In this document: positions 1 to 9,638 of the stretch, in pieces | Layout of the letters: the number at the start of each line of letters is the position of its first letter | Numbering within the stretch: the stretch's first letter is position 1 | Source: Novosphingobium guangzhouense | GTDB lineage: Bacteria; Pseudomonadota; Alphaproteobacteria; Sphingomonadales; Sphingomonadaceae | NCBI RefSeq assembly: GCF_002896965.1 | Contig: NZ_LYMM01000030.1 | Location: forward strand, 1-64,000 | Direction: 5' to 3' | Length of the DNA stretch: 64,000 nucleotides | Position numbers and translations under genes: made by a program | Notes under the pieces: generated by a model | Databases searched by the model: none | Told to the model about the DNA's origin: nothing | What the model saw: only the letters and a program-made list of their open reading frames with translations

Positions 1-184
1 CGATGTCCCGCCGTATGTCGCAGGATCAGGCAGATGCCACCTTTCCAGAAGCCGAGAGGACGGTCCGGGTCTTCGAACGGACGCGTGGGGTGCGTGATCA
101 CGGCTTTTGAAACCGCATCCCGGCCCACGACGCCGACCCGATACACCGCAGGCGACGTGTACCTCGTCACCCCGGATGCCGGGC
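1..184 (-). other. Unassigned left-edge segment, possible start of a gene cut by the window
   Basis: This stretch lies directly downstream, on the minus strand, of the promoter at 185-213. A minus-strand frame from a GTG at 170 stays open to the window edge (56 codons), but the GTG is only about 8 nt from the expected transcription start and has no ribosome-binding site. A second GTG in the same frame at 101 overlaps the stop of a six-codon mini-ORF (ATG at 118, TGA ending at 98), as in translational coupling. The peptide is not one I recognise. It could be the beginning of a real gene, or a structured stable RNA. I saw no tRNA here. Confidence 0.3.
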
Positions 185-213
185 CATATAGCCTATTTGG
201 TTATAAATGTCAA
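185..213 (-). promoter_or_regulatory. Sigma-70-type promoter
   Basis: On the minus strand the sequence has a perfect -35 box TTGACA (208-213), a 17-nt spacer and a -10 box TATATG (185-190). It sits just after the stop codon of the DUF952 gene and fires leftward out of the window. It is the best consensus promoter I noticed in the window, so its target may be a strongly expressed gene or stable RNA beyond the left edge. Confidence 0.6.
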
Positions 214-215
214 GA

Positions 216-557
216 TCAGCGCGGAAGCTGTAACGCGCCGTCCGCGTCCCTCACGACCGGACCATGCACTATCACGGCTGACAGCGGCAGGTGCGCGTAG
301 ATATGCGGGAACAGCGCACCCCCGCGTGAGACTTCCCACTTCACCGCGCTTCCCATCGCGGCAAGGTCCACCGCGGCCACGTGAAGATCGTCCTGACCGG
401 CAAAGTGCTTGTCCAGCGTGCCTTGCGCCTGATCGGCAGTAGACATGTGGATGTAGCCGTCCGCCAGATCGACAGGTGCCCCGGCAAACGTCCCTTCGGC
501 GAGCAGCCGCGAAAGCTGCTCGCCGGTCAGGATCTTGTAGGCGACGGTTTGCGTCAT
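216..557 (-). CDS. DUF952 family protein
   Basis: This 113-residue soluble protein starts [14 protein letters not shown] and carries the DUF952 pattern: an N-terminal 'yKIlt' strand, then DGYIHMSTADQA, then a WEVSRGG...FPHIYAHLPL segment. Proteins of this family are small, and some resemble ADP-ribosyltransferase folds in other families. No biochemical role is established that I can name. Its ATG overlaps the gyrA stop codon by 4 nt, so it is translated from the gyrA message. It is followed by a strong promoter rather than another gene of the same operon. Confidence 0.8.
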   Translation of the reverse strand: MTQTVAYKILTGEQLSRLLAEGTFAGAPVDLADGYIHMSTADQAQGTLDKHFAGQDDLHVAAVDLAAMGSAVKWEVSRGGALFPHIYAHLPLSAVIVHGPVVRDADGALQLPR

Positions 558-3343
558 GCCTCTTCGGTGCCGTTGTTGTCGGTGCCGATAACGCCGTTGC
601 CGGTTTCGGTGCCATCGGACGAAGATCCGGCGGCAGGTGCGTCAGCAACCTCGCTATCGGGTTCCTCGTCGAGGCGGACCGCGCTGACGACGTGCTCGTC
701 GCCGGAAACGGTGAACAGGCGCACACCCGCCGAACCGCGACCGATCACGCGCAGGGAATCGAGGGGCAGGCGGATCAGCTTGGCCTGATCGGTCACCAGC
801 ATCAGCTGCTGGGCACGCGTGGCCGGGAAGCTGGCAACGACGGGGCCATTGCGGCCGATGTTGTCGATATTGGTGATACCCTGACCACCGCGACCGGTGC
901 GGCGGTATTCATAGGCCGAGGACAGCTTGCCGTAGCCATTTGCGCAGACGGTAAGGATGAACTGCTCCCGCTCGCCCAGTTCGGCCATGCGTTCGGCTGA
1001 CAGAGTCGGTTCGCCGTCCTTCTCACCCTTCCACGGGGCGAAGCGCAGATACTGTTCGCGCTCTTCGGCATCGGTGCCGACGCGGTGCAGGATCGAGAGC
1101 GAGATGACCTCGTCATCGCCCTTCAGCGTCATGCCGCGCACGCCGGTGGAGGTGCGGCTTGTGAATTCGCGCACGTCGTCGCCGGGGAAACGGATCGCCT
1201 TGCCCTGACGGGTGGCGAGCAGCACGTCGTCGCTGGGTTCAAGCAGTGCAACGCCGATCAGGCGATCATCACTGCCTTCGTCGAAACGCATCGCGAACTT
1301 GCCGTTCGACGGAATGTTCGCGAAGGAATCCATGGCGTTGCGGCGCACGTTGCCCTTGGCCGTGGCGAACACGACCGACAGCTTGCTCCACTCTGCCTCA
1401 TCTTCAGGCAGGGCAAGCACGGTCTGGATCGTCTCGTCCTTGTCCAGCGCGGGCAGGAGGTTGACGATCGGGCGACCGCGCGTGGTCGGGCCGCCTTCGG
1501 GCAATTTGTAGACCTTGAGGCGGTAGACCTTGCCGGCGGTGGAGAAGAACAGCACCGGGTTGTGAGTGGAAGTGACGAACATCGTCGTCACCGCATCCTC
1601 GTCCTTCGTGGCCATGCCGGCGCGGCCCTTGCCGCCGCGGTTCTGGGCGCGGAAGGTGGAGAGGGCGGTGCGCTTGATATAGCCGTCCATGGTCACCGTG
1701 ACGACCATGTCCTCACGCTCGATCAGGTCTTCATCGTCGATCCCGTCGAAGGCGGCGGTGATTTCGGACAGGCGCGGCGTTGCGTAAGCATCGCGTACGG
1801 CCTGCAATTCTTCACGCATGACGCCGTAAAGCTTCACGCGGTCGGCCAGGATGGCGAGGAATTCCTCGATCGCGATCGCAAGTTGCTTCAGCTCGTCGCC
1901 GATTTCGTCGCGGCCCAGCGCCGTCAGGCGATGCAGGCGCAGGTCGAGGATCGCCTTCACCTGCACTTCGGACAGGCGATAGATGCCGCCTTCGGCCTCG
2001 GCCTCGGGTTCGATCGCTTCGACCAGACGGATGTACTGGGCGATGTCGCCGATCGGCCATTCCTTGGCGAGCAGCTTGGCGCGTGCCTCTGCCGGATTGG
2101 GCGAGGAACGGATGATCTTCACCACTTCGTCGAGGTTCGACACCGCGACGACGAGGCCAAGCAAGATGTGCGCCCGGTCACGCGCCTTGTTCAGTTCGAA
2201 CTTGGTGCGGCGGGTGATGACCTGTTCGCGGAACTGGATGAAGTTCTGCAGGATATCGCGTAGCGACATGATCTCGGGGCGGCCGCCCCGGATCGCCAGC
2301 ATATTGGCCGCGAAGTTCGACTGCGCCGGGGTGCTGCGCCACAGCTGGTTGAGCACGACTTCAGGCGAGGCATCGCGCTTGAGGTCGATGACCACGCGCA
2401 CGCCTTCGCGGTTGGATTCGTCGCGAATGTCCGAAACGCCCTCGATCCGCTTGTCCTTGGCGGCCTCGGCGATCTTTTCGACCAGGTTCGACTTGCCGAC
2501 CTGGAAGGGGATCGAGGTGAGCACGATCGAGCGCGCATCCTTGCGCGAACCGCGCCCTTCCTCGACGTGGCTGCGGCAGCGCTGGATGATCGAGCCACGC
2601 CCGGTCAGCGCCGCGTTACGCGCACCGCTCTGACCAAGAATCAGCGGGGCAGTAGGGAAATCGGGGCCGGGGATGATCTGGAACAGCTCCTCCGAGGTGA
2701 TCCCCGGGTTTTCCATCATCGCGAAGCAGCCGTCGATCACTTCGCCAAGGTTGTGGGGCGGAATGTTCGTGGCCATGCCGACCGCGATACCGCCTGCGCC
2801 ATTGACCAGCAGGTTCGGGAAGCGGGCGGGCAGGACGGTGGGTTCCTGACGCGAACCATCGTAGTTGTCCGCGAAGTCGACCGTATCCTTGTCGAGATCG
2901 TCAAGCAGCGAATTGGCGACGCGGGCAAGGCGCGCTTCGGTATAGCGCATCGAGGCCGGCGGATCGGGGTCCATCGAACCGAAGTTGCCCTGACCGTCGA
3001 TCAGCGGCACGCGCATCGACCAGTCCTGCGTCATGCGCGCGAGAGCATCGTAGATCGCGCTGTCGCCGTGCGGGTGATAGTTGCCCATCACGTCGCCGAC
3101 GATCTTTGCGGACTTGCGGTAAGGCCTCCCCGCGACGAACCCGCCTTCCTGCGAGGCGAAAAGGATACGGCGGTGGACCGGCTTCAGACCGTCGCGCACA
3201 TCGGGAAGCGCGCGGCTGACGATCACGCTCATCGCGTAATCGAGGTAGCTCGTCTTCATCTCGTCGACGATGTCGACGCGGGTGAATTCGCCCTCGGGGC
3301 CCATTGGCGGGTTGGCGGGAAGGTTTTCGGTTTCGTCGCTCAC
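554..3343 (-). CDS. gyrA: DNA gyrase subunit A
   Basis: GyrA is the breakage-reunion subunit of gyrase, which negatively supercoils DNA with GyrB. The 929-residue product is of usual or slightly long size. The DNA-cleaving tyrosine is Tyr134 in SMRYTEARL. The quinolone-resistance region reads [10 protein letters not shown], with Ser95 and Asp99 at the positions equivalent to E. coli Ser83 and Asp87. The C-terminal beta-pinwheel begins after about residue 550 and holds a GyrA box (QNRGGKG). The start codon is GTG at 3343. An acidic tail follows the pinwheel. The downstream DUF952 gene overlaps by 4 nt. Confidence 0.97.
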   Translation of the reverse strand: MSDETENLPANPPMGPEGEFTRVDIVDEMKTSYLDYAMSVIVSRALPDVRDGLKPVHRRILFASQEGGFVAGRPYRKSAKIVGDVMGNYHPHGDSAIYDALARMTQDWSMRVPLIDGQGNFGSMDPDPPASMRYTEARLARVANSLLDDLDKDTVDFADNYDGSRQEPTVLPARFPNLLVNGAGGIAVGMATNIPPHNLGEVIDGCFAMMENPGITSEELFQIIPGPDFPTAPLILGQSGARNAALTGRGSIIQRCRSHVEEGRGSRKDARSIVLTSIPFQVGKSNLVEKIAEAAKDKRIEGVSDIRDESNREGVRVVIDLKRDASPEVVLNQLWRSTPAQSNFAANMLAIRGGRPEIMSLRDILQNFIQFREQVITRRTKFELNKARDRAHILLGLVVAVSNLDEVVKIIRSSPNPAEARAKLLAKEWPIGDIAQYIRLVEAIEPEAEAEGGIYRLSEVQVKAILDLRLHRLTALGRDEIGDELKQLAIAIEEFLAILADRVKLYGVMREELQAVRDAYATPRLSEITAAFDGIDDEDLIEREDMVVTVTMDGYIKRTALSTFRAQNRGGKGRAGMATKDEDAVTTMFVTSTHNPVLFFSTAGKVYRLKVYKLPEGGPTTRGRPIVNLLPALDKDETIQTVLALPEDEAEWSKLSVVFATAKGNVRRNAMDSFANIPSNGKFAMRFDEGSDDRLIGVALLEPSDDVLLATRQGKAIRFPGDDVREFTSRTSTGVRGMTLKGDDEVISLSILHRVGTDAEEREQYLRFAPWKGEKDGEPTLSAERMAELGEREQFILTVCANGYGKLSSAYEYRRTGRGGQGITNIDNIGRNGPVVASFPATRAQQLMLVTDQAKLIRLPLDSLRVIGRGSAGVRLFTVSGDEHVVSAVRLDEEPDSEVADAPAAGSSSDGTETGNGVIGTDNNGTEEA

Positions 3344-3653
3344 GCGGATTGGTTCGCCGTTGTTGCGGGAAAGGATGGATGAACCGCACTAGGACATGCG
3401 CGGGGGGAAAGCCACCGGAAGCGGCGTCCAGGCGGGTTTTTCCACATCTACCGGACGCACTGCGCGACGGGAACCTGAACAGCTGCGATGAATTGCATTC
3501 AATGCGCGTTCAGTGGCGCAAACCTATTTGCGGCGAGAGGTTGCCAAGGGTCTTTTTCCCGGCCAAACCCTCCCGGCCCTTTTTCGATCCTGTCGGGCAG
3601 GATTTCTTATGCCCCGCAGGATCTTGGTTTTGTCCTTGAGAGGAGTAGCCTTG
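3344..3653. other. Intergenic region between divergent gyrA and the periplasmic repeat protein gene
   Basis: This 310-base region must contain the promoters for gyrA (leftward) and the gene at 3654 (rightward). I could not pick a convincing -35/-10 pair. A ribosome-binding site GAGAGGAG at 3638-3645 lies 8 nt before the ATG at 3654 and decides that start over upstream in-frame GTG codons at 3513 and later. No RNA gene is visible. Confidence 0.5.
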
Positions 3654-5000
3654 ATGGCTCGCAAGTTCCTTGTTTCCCGTGTCGCTCTTGCCGTCGCGCT
3701 GTCGAGCGGCCTGGCGATGACGGTCGCAACCCCCGCGATGGCCGCGAAGAAGGAGAAGGAAGCCGCAGGCGGCAAGTTCTCCCCCGAGTTCGTGAAGGCC
3801 GCGCAGCCGCTCCAGAAGGCGATGGAAGCCGCAATCGCAGCACTCGGTGGTCAGCAGACGCCCGAAGCGATGGCGAAGGCCAAGGCCGCGTTCGACGGCG
3901 CTGTGGGCGGCGACGGCAAGGCAGCGTTCGCCGCTGCGGTGCCGACCGCGACAACGCCTGACGACAAGAGCGCACTGGGTTCGATGATGCGCAACTTCGG
4001 CATCATCTCGCAGGATCTTCCTACCAAGCAGGAAGGCAACAAGCTGATGCTCGCCAGCGGCAAGCTGCCGGCCGAGGAAGTCGCCAAGACCAATTACGAC
4101 GCCGGCATCACCGCGTATCAGCTGAAGGACTACGCCGGGGCGGCGACTTATCTGAAGGCGGCGAAGGACGGCGGCTTCGTCGATTCGACCGGCCAGCTCG
4201 ACGCTGTTCTGGCCGATGCCTACAAGCGCAACAACAATCCCGAAGCTGCCCTGCAGATGGCCAAGGACGATGTTGCCGCTGCCCAGGCCAAGGGGCAGGC
4301 GCCTTCGGAAACCGCGCTGCGTTCGGTGCTTCAGCAGACCTATTCGGCCAAGCAGCTTGGCCCGTCGACGGAATATGCCGCTCTTCTGGGCCAGTATTAC
4401 CCGTCGACCTGGAACACCGCGATCTCGGTCGTGCGCCAGCTCGCTTCGTTGCCGCGTGACCAGAACCTCGACCTGATGCGCCTGATGTTCCTCACCGATT
4501 CGATGAACGACAAGCGCGACTACTACGAGTACCTCGAAAACGCCGATCCGCGCGCTTTCCCCGGTGAAGCCAGCAAGGTGATGAACGCGGGTATCTCGAA
4601 GGGCAAGCTGACGGCAGCCGACGTTCCCGACAAGGCGAACACTGACGGCCGTGTGGCGGCCGACAAGGCCTCGCTGCCCGCGACCGAGCGTGATGCCAAC
4701 AAGCCGGGCGCGACGGCTGCCACCGTCGTCGGCGCTGCGGACGTGTTCCTGAGCTACGATCAGGCTGCGAAGGCGGAGCCCCTTTACGCCAAGGCTGCCT
4801 CGATGCCGGGCGTGGATGCCAACAAGGTCGCGCTTCGCCTTGGTATGTCGCAGACCCTTCAGGGTAAGTATGCCGATGCCGAAGCCAACTTCGCCAAGGT
4901 CACCGGCACCCGTCAGCCAGTTGCCAAGCTGTGGTCGGCCTATGCCAAGAGCAAGGCTTCGCCTGCGCCGGCAGCTGCAGCCCCGGCTGCCGCGAACTGA
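3654..5000 (+). CDS. Exported, alanine-rich, TPR-like repeat protein of unknown function
   Basis: The 448-residue product has a clear Sec signal peptide (MARKFLVSRVALAVALSSG, then an AMA-type cleavage site near residue 29) and so is predicted to be periplasmic. The mature part is rich in Ala and Lys and made of helical pairs. Segments such as NYDAGITAYQLKDYAGAATY and DANKVALRLGMSQTLQGKYA, with Ala, Tyr and Gly at tetratricopeptide-like spacing, suggest a TPR or similar solenoid. The C-terminal tail is Ala/Pro rich. I do not recognise a characterised homologue; the scaffold function is inference. The start is set by the GAGAGGAG site 8 nt upstream, and an intrinsic terminator follows the stop by 27 nt. 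Confidence 0.8.
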   Translation: MARKFLVSRVALAVALSSGLAMTVATPAMAAKKEKEAAGGKFSPEFVKAAQPLQKAMEAAIAALGGQQTPEAMAKAKAAFDGAVGGDGKAAFAAAVPTATTPDDKSALGSMMRNFGIISQDLPTKQEGNKLMLASGKLPAEEVAKTNYDAGITAYQLKDYAGAATYLKAAKDGGFVDSTGQLDAVLADAYKRNNNPEAALQMAKDDVAAAQAKGQAPSETALRSVLQQTYSAKQLGPSTEYAALLGQYYPSTWNTAISVVRQLASLPRDQNLDLMRLMFLTDSMNDKRDYYEYLENADPRAFPGEASKVMNAGISKGKLTAADVPDKANTDGRVAADKASLPATERDANKPGATAATVVGAADVFLSYDQAAKAEPLYAKAASMPGVDANKVALRLGMSQTLQGKYADAEANFAKVTGTRQPVAKLWSAYAKSKASPAPAAAAPAAAN

Positions 5001-5027
5001 GCTTTCGCTCCAGGCCGAAACAGGAAA

Positions 5028-5054
5028 GGGCGCCGGGAAACCGGCGCCCTTTTT
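5028..5054 (+). terminator. Rho-independent terminator
   Basis: There is a perfect 9-bp stem GGGCGCCGG / CCGGCGCCC with a GAAA tetraloop, followed by five T residues. It lies 27 nt after the stop of the exported repeat protein. Confidence 0.93.
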
Positions 5055-5079
5055 CGTGTGCGGCGAGATTGTGAATGCC

Positions 5080-5122
5080 GATGGGACTTCGACGGACCAG
5101 CCTCAGCCGCCGAAGCCCCATC
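5080..5122. repeat. Long imperfect inverted repeat between convergent genes
   Basis: Arms 5080-5095 and 5107-5122 are complementary at 14 of 16 positions, with an 11-nt loop. It lies between the terminator of the rightward gene and the stop codon (5134) of the leftward carbonic anhydrase gene. There is no T-run on either side, so it is not a canonical terminator. It may stop or protect the 3' end of the carbonic anhydrase mRNA. Confidence 0.55.
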
Positions 5123-5133
5123 ACCCAACGCCG

Positions 5134-5787
5134 TTACTCCACCGGTGCAAATTCGCCGCTGGTTTCGTCAAGCAGGTGCAGCACACCGTCCGAGATCGCG
5201 AAGAAGGCGCCACGCAACTTCAGGTCGCCCTTGGCCACCTTGCTCTGCACGCAGGGGAAGGTCATCAGGTTTTCCAAGCTGACCTTCACTGCCGCCTGCT
5301 CCATGGCGCGTTCTGCGGTGCGGCCCGAGGTGCCATGTTCGTGCGCAACGGGCACGCGGGCTTCGTCCAGCATCGAGATCCAGTCGGCCACGAAGCCGCC
5401 CTGGCCGATTTCCGCGTCCTTCAGATCCTGAGTCAGCGCAGCCTTGCAACCGCCGCACAGGCCATGGCCCATGACGACCACTTCCTTGACCTTGAGCACC
5501 TGCACCGCAAATTCAAGCGCGGCTGAAACGCCGTGGTGACCGGGAGTCGTCTCGAAGGGCGGGACCAGCGCGGCGACGTTGCGCACCACGAAGATGGTGC
5601 CGGGGTCAACGTCGAAGATTTGGCTGGGATCGACGCGGCTGTCAGAGCAGGCGATGACCATGACTTCGGGCGACTGGCCTTGTCCCAGTTCGTCCCAGCG
5701 GGCGCGGTTCGCGCTCCATCCGGTGCCGCGAAAGCGGCGGTAGCCGTCGATCAGGCCGTTCAATACGCGGTCGTTTGTCTCGGTCAT
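5134..5787 (-). CDS. Beta-class carbonic anhydrase
   Basis: This enzyme interconverts CO2 and bicarbonate in the cytoplasm. The 217-residue protein has the zinc ligands and catalytic dyad of the beta class: Cys47, Asp49 and Arg51 in ACSDSR, then His108 and Cys111 in GHGLCGGC. The start at 5787 ([11 protein letters not shown]) is chosen because GGAG lies just upstream. A longer frame to 5862 has no such site and would run into the lipA promoter region. The gene is divergent from lipA with about 90 nt between starts. Confidence 0.93.
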   Translation of the reverse strand: MTETNDRVLNGLIDGYRRFRGTGWSANRARWDELGQGQSPEVMVIACSDSRVDPSQIFDVDPGTIFVVRNVAALVPPFETTPGHHGVSAALEFAVQVLKVKEVVVMGHGLCGGCKAALTQDLKDAEIGQGGFVADWISMLDEARVPVAHEHGTSGRTAERAMEQAAVKVSLENLMTFPCVQSKVAKGDLKLRGAFFAISDGVLHLLDETSGEFAPVE

Positions 5788-5879
5788 GGTGGCTCCGTTG
5801 CTGTTTTCGAAAGGGGTGCTTCGCCATACGCTGGATATTCGTACTGGCAAGCTTGCGTCCATATGACTATCTGGACGGC

Positions 5880-6839
5880 ATGAACGATCTGTCCTCCGTC
5901 CCGGTTCCGGAAGAAGCCCCCGCCCGTCAGCGCAAGCCCGACTGGATTCGCGTCAAGGCGCCGACCAGCAAGGGTTATGGCGAGACTCGCCAGCTCATGC
6001 GCGACCTCAAGCTCAATACCGTGTGCGAGGAAGCGGCCTGCCCGAACATCGGCGAATGCTGGACGAAGAAGCACGCCACCGTGATGATTCTGGGGGACAC
6101 CTGCACCCGCGCCTGCGCGTTCTGCAACGTCAAGACCGGGATGCCCGGCCGCGTCGATGCGGCAGAGCCCGACAACGTGGCGGAAATGGTGCTCAAGACC
6201 GGGCTGGAGCATATCGTGGTCACCTCGGTCGACCGCGACGATCTTCCCGATGGCGGCGCCAGCCAGTTCGTCAAGGTAATCCAGGCTGTGCGCGCGGCTT
6301 CGCCCGCCACCACGATTGAAATCCTGACTCCGGACTTCCGCAACAAGATGCAGCGCGCAGTCGAGGCAATCGTTCAGGCGCGACCGGACGTCTACAACCA
6401 CAATCTTGAAACCGTGCCCCGGCTTTATCCGACCATCCGCCCCGGTGCGCGCTATTACGCGTCGCTGCGGCTGTTGGAGGAAGTGAAGCGCCACGATCCG
6501 TCGATCTTCACCAAGTCAGGCATCATGCTCGGCCTTGGCGAAGAACGGCTCGAAGTCCATCAGGTGATGGACGATATGCGCTGCGCCGATATCGATTTCC
6601 TGACCATGGGCCAGTACCTGCGCCCGACGCCCAAGCATGCCGAGGTCAAGGAATTCGTCACTCCGCAGGCGTTCAAGGCCTATGGTGCGATCGCCCGTGC
6701 AAAGGGCTTCCTGCAGGTGGCGTCCTCGCCGCTGACGCGGTCAAGCTATCACGCCGGTGACGATTTCGCGCAGATGAAGGCCGCCCGCGACGCCAAGCTG
6801 GCGAAGATGCAGCCTGTGACGGCAAGCGCCGGGGTCTGA
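5880..6839 (+). CDS. lipA: Lipoyl synthase
   Basis: LipA is a radical-SAM enzyme that inserts two sulfur atoms into octanoyl groups on E2 and GcvH lipoyl domains. The 319-residue protein has all expected ligands: the auxiliary 4Fe-4S cluster cysteines Cys49, Cys54 and Cys60 ([12 protein letters not shown]), the radical-SAM cysteines Cys75, Cys79 and Cys82 (CTRACAFC), and the C-terminal RSSY motif in [13 protein letters not shown] client protein, the pyruvate dehydrogenase E2, is encoded elsewhere in this window (59541-60857). It is followed after 3 nt by a RatA/Coq10-like gene, so the two are co-translated. Confidence 0.97.
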   Translation: MNDLSSVPVPEEAPARQRKPDWIRVKAPTSKGYGETRQLMRDLKLNTVCEEAACPNIGECWTKKHATVMILGDTCTRACAFCNVKTGMPGRVDAAEPDNVAEMVLKTGLEHIVVTSVDRDDLPDGGASQFVKVIQAVRAASPATTIEILTPDFRNKMQRAVEAIVQARPDVYNHNLETVPRLYPTIRPGARYYASLRLLEEVKRHDPSIFTKSGIMLGLGEERLEVHQVMDDMRCADIDFLTMGQYLRPTPKHAEVKEFVTPQAFKAYGAIARAKGFLQVASSPLTRSSYHAGDDFAQMKAARDAKLAKMQPVTASAGV

Positions 6840-6842
6840 TCC

Positions 6843-7289
6843 GTGCCCGGCATTCATGAGACCAAGCGCCTGCCGTACAGCGCAGAGCAGATGTTCGACC
6901 TTGTCGCCGATGTGGGCCGCTATCAGGAATTCCTGCCTTGGGTCGTCGCCACGCGGGTAAAGTCGGACGATGGCCACGAAATGATCGCGGACATGCTGGT
7001 GGGCTTCAAGGCGCTGCGGGAAAAGTTCACCTCGCGCGTCGAAAAGGAGCGTCCACGCGTCATCAAGGTCCATTATGTCGACGGCCCGATGCGCGACCTC
7101 GACAATGTCTGGACCTTCCATCCGGTAGATGAAACTTCGTGCGACCTTGAGTTCGACGTGAAGTTCACGTTCCGCAATCCGCTGTTCGAAAAGCTGGCGG
7201 GGCAGTATTTCGACAAGGCCTTCCGCAAGATGGTGGCCGCGTTCGAAACCCGCGCCTCCGAACTCTACGGCGCGGCACAGGCGGGCTAG
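6843..7289 (+). CDS. SRPBCC protein of the RatA/Coq10 type
   Basis: This 148-residue START-like lipid-binding protein begins at GTG 6843, 3 nt after the lipA stop. The pattern HETKRLPYSAEQMFDLVADV, then YQEFLPWV, then SRVEKERP and a C-terminal FDKAFRKMVAAFETRA helix is that of the Coq10/RatA group. Coq10 proteins bind ubiquinone and support respiration. RatA in E. coli was named as a ribosome-association toxin. For an alphaproteobacterium downstream of lipA, the ubiquinone-chaperone role is the more likely (inference). Confidence 0.85.
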   Translation: MPGIHETKRLPYSAEQMFDLVADVGRYQEFLPWVVATRVKSDDGHEMIADMLVGFKALREKFTSRVEKERPRVIKVHYVDGPMRDLDNVWTFHPVDETSCDLEFDVKFTFRNPLFEKLAGQYFDKAFRKMVAAFETRASELYGAAQAG

Positions 7290-7292
7290 GGG

Positions 7293-7793
7293 TCAGGGCA
7301 GCAGCAGTTCCAGCGCCACGATCGCTGCCTGATGGCGGATCTCGGCGCGGGTCTTGCCGTCCAGCAGCTTCTGTTCGGCGTTGACCTCTTCCTCGCCGCG
7401 CTTGGCGCAGGCGAAGACGACGGTGCCGACCGGCTTCATCTCGCTCCCGCCGTCCGGTCCGGCGATACCGCTGATGGCGACTGCCACGTCCGCCCGGCTC
7501 TTGCCGATGGCGCCCTGCGCCATGGCCCATGCCGTCGCCGGGGACACCGCACCGAACGAATCGATAATGTCCGAATGGACCCCCAGCATCTCCATCTTGG
7601 CTTCGTTCGAATACGTCACGAAGCCGCGATCGAGAACTGCCGAAGAGCCGGGAATTTCGGTCAGCGCCGCGCAGACAAGGCCGCCGGTGCAGCTTTCCGC
7701 CACCGAAACCATGCGGCCAAGCGCCTTGTTTTCCTCGATCACCTTTTGGGCGAGGGCATAGAGGTCCGCGGGAAAGAAGGCGTTGGCAGGCAT
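7293..7793 (-). CDS. pncC: Nicotinamide-nucleotide amidase, CinA C-terminal type
   Basis: The 166-residue protein is the stand-alone CinA C-terminal domain, which deamidates nicotinamide mononucleotide to nicotinate mononucleotide to recycle the by-product of NAD-dependent ligase. Family signatures are visible: VSVAESCTGGLV near residues 29-40, RGFVTYSNEAKMEMLGV, GAVSPATAWAMAQGA and AISGIAGPDGGS near 106-117. It starts 2 nt after the stop of the secreted hypothetical protein, so the pair is an operon. It converges on the lipA pair, with only 3 nt between the two stops and no visible terminator. Confidence 0.9.
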   Translation of the reverse strand: MPANAFFPADLYALAQKVIEENKALGRMVSVAESCTGGLVCAALTEIPGSSAVLDRGFVTYSNEAKMEMLGVHSDIIDSFGAVSPATAWAMAQGAIGKSRADVAVAISGIAGPDGGSEMKPVGTVVFACAKRGEEEVNAEQKLLDGKTRAEIRHQAAIVALELLLP

Positions 7794-7795
7794 GG

Positions 7796-8326
7796 TCAAT
7801 CCTTGCAAAGCGTTACGTTGCCGAGCTTGGGGTCGGCTGCGCCTGCAACGTCCATGCTCAGCGCGATCAGCCCGGCGGTATTCTCGGGCGGGAGGGGGGA
7901 CAGCAGATCGATCGCAAGGTCGAGTTGCTTGCACGAACGCGTCGCGATGCGTTGCGATACGAAGCCTTCGACGAAGACGTCGGCCATCTGGCGCAGCGTG
8001 TCGTCGGGCAGACCGGCGAACATGCCTGCGGAACTGCCGCCGTTCTTCGCGTTCAGGGCCTTCATCAACGCCGGCTTGGCCTTGGGCCAGTAGCGGTCCT
8101 TCTGCGCGGCGTAGCGCGAGGCAAGGCCCGGCCCCTTGGTGCGCAGGAAAGCATCGGCGGGGAGAGCGGGGGCGCAGCGCTTCGCGGTCCCGTTGATCGC
8201 CTGCGGCAGAGCATAGGCGATCAACGATGTGGCTTCGGCCTTGCTGATACACACGGGTTCCGCCGCCATCGCAGCGCACGGCATCATGGCCAATGTCAGG
8301 GCAAGTGTTCGCGAAAGTCCACGCAT
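7796..8326 (-). CDS. Secreted hypothetical protein
   Basis: The 176-residue product has an N-terminal signal peptide (MRGLSRTLALTLAMMPCAAM, cleavage predicted near Ala21-Ala22) and a mature part with a few Cys residues at both ends (VCISKAEA near the start, VTLCKD at the very end), which could form a disulfide in the periplasm. I do not recognise a named domain. The gene is upstream of pncC with a 2-nt gap and downstream of ispDF by 29 nt, so it probably belongs to the same transcript. Confidence 0.75.
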   Translation of the reverse strand: MRGLSRTLALTLAMMPCAAMAAEPVCISKAEATSLIAYALPQAINGTAKRCAPALPADAFLRTKGPGLASRYAAQKDRYWPKAKPALMKALNAKNGGSSAGMFAGLPDDTLRQMADVFVEGFVSQRIATRSCKQLDLAIDLLSPLPPENTAGLIALSMDVAGAADPKLGNVTLCKD

Positions 8327-8355
8327 CTGAAAATATTCCTTCGCGCCCCGCGAGG

Positions 8356-9558
8356 TTAAGCCAGGGAGAGGCTGACGGCTGCCTGCGTCGCGATCCCCTC
8401 GCGCCGCCCGGTGAAGCCCAGCTTCTCGGTCGTCGTTGCCTTCACGCTGATCGCCGCGATGTCAACGTCGAGTATTTCGGCAAGGCGTGCGCGCATGGCT
8501 TCCCGGTAGGGGCCGATCTTGGGGGCTTCACAGATGATGGTGACGTCTGCGTTGCCCAAAACGTATCCGGCCTGCGCCACCAGTTTGCCCGCATGGGCAA
8601 GGAACCGGTCGGAAGCCGCGCCCTTCCATTGCGGATCGCTGGGCGGAAAATGCTGGCCGATATCGCCGGCCCCGATCGCGCCGAGCAGGGCATCGACAAG
8701 CGCGTGAATGGCAACGTCGGCGTCGCTGTGGCCGGACAGGCCATGGCTGTGTTCGATCCGGACGCCGCAAAGCCAAAGTTCCTCGCCTTCCTCAAGACGA
8801 TGCACGTCATAGCCCGTTCCGACCCGGATGAGCGGCTTGGCGGCGCCGAAGTCGGAGGCGTAAGTCAGCTTGTGCAAGATTTCGTCCCCTTCGACGAGCG
8901 CGATTTCAATGCCCCATGCCTGCGCAACCTGCGCGTCGTCCCCGGCGCTGGTCGGTCCATCCCAGTCGCGATGGGCGGCCAAGATGTCGGCGAAACGGAA
9001 AGCCTGCGGTGTTTGTACGCGGCGCAAGTCTTCGCGGCGGGCGGGCGCACCCATGACTTCGCCGGAGGCGTGGGTCAGGCTGTCCGCCACCGGCAGCACG
9101 GGGATCGCGCCCTTGTGCCGGTCCAGCGCGGCATGGAGCCGCTCGATGACTGTGGCCGGAAGCAGGGGCCGGGCGGCATCGTGAATGAGGACGCGATCGA
9201 GTTCCAGCGCGGCGAGAACTTCCAGCCCCAGCCGCACCGATTCCTGCCGGGTCGCGCCGCCGGTGGCAAACTGCACGCCGTCGATCCCGGACAGGGCATC
9301 ACGGGCAACCGGCTCTGCATTTTCCGGGATCATGACGAGGATCGGCATGCATCCGGCAGCAGCCAGCGCCTCGACCGAATGGCGGATGACAGGCTTGCCG
9401 CGCCAGCGTGCGAACTGCTTCGGCACCGGCTGGCCGGCCCGCAGGCCCTTGCCCGCCGCCACGATAATCGCAGCAGTGCGAACATCGGCCCGATTGCCGG
9501 AGGTGCTAGCTGAGCTGTTACTGGCCGAAACCTGCGGTGCTGAGACGATTTGCGACAT
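8356..9558 (-). CDS. ispDF: Bifunctional 2-C-methyl-D-erythritol 4-phosphate cytidylyltransferase / MECDP synthase
   Basis: This fusion carries out two non-adjacent steps of the MEP isoprenoid pathway: IspD activates MEP with CTP, and IspF cyclises the CDP-ME2P intermediate. The N-terminal half has the nucleotidyltransferase start [12 protein letters not shown] and the [11 protein letters not shown] motif. The C-terminal half starts at [10 protein letters not shown] and holds the IspF metal-binding motifs ([20 protein letters not shown]). IspDF fusions are typical of alphaproteobacteria. I chose the ATG at 9558 ([11 protein letters not shown], 400 aa); a longer frame to 9633 would run into the dusB leader. 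The start is the uncertain part, as no strong ribosome-binding site precedes it. Confidence 0.93.
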   Translation of the reverse strand: MSQIVSAPQVSASNSSASTSGNRADVRTAAIIVAAGKGLRAGQPVPKQFARWRGKPVIRHSVEALAAAGCMPILVMIPENAEPVARDALSGIDGVQFATGGATRQESVRLGLEVLAALELDRVLIHDAARPLLPATVIERLHAALDRHKGAIPVLPVADSLTHASGEVMGAPARREDLRRVQTPQAFRFADILAAHRDWDGPTSAGDDAQVAQAWGIEIALVEGDEILHKLTYASDFGAAKPLIRVGTGYDVHRLEEGEELWLCGVRIEHSHGLSGHSDADVAIHALVDALLGAIGAGDIGQHFPPSDPQWKGAASDRFLAHAGKLVAQAGYVLGNADVTIICEAPKIGPYREAMRARLAEILDVDIAAISVKATTTEKLGFTGRREGIATQAAVSLSLA

Positions 9559-9605
9559 TGCCGAAGCCGGTAATCGCTTGCCGCGGCGAGGGCAATCCAC
9601 TATGC

Positions 9606-9626
9606 GCTGCCTGTTTTTTAGGCAGC
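9606..9626. repeat. Perfect inverted repeat in the dusB leader
   Basis: GCTGCCT (9606-9612) and AGGCAGC (9620-9626) form a 7-bp stem around a GTTTTTT loop. It sits 12 nt before the dusB start codon and within the divergent dusB/ispDF promoter region. It could be an operator for the dusB-ntrBC operon or a leader hairpin; the T-rich part lies in the loop, so it is not a terminator. Confidence 0.5.
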
Positions 9627-9638
9627 ACTGCATTTATC

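Noticed and set aside
20..110. tRNA-like segment at the left edge (GGTCTTCGAAC)
   Set aside because: No T-loop consensus, no acceptor or anticodon arm can be formed.
1085..2263. Long open frame (about 390 codons) on the plus strand inside gyrA
   Set aside because: It is antisense to a fully supported gyrA and has no recognisable domain; long mirror frames are normal in high-GC DNA.
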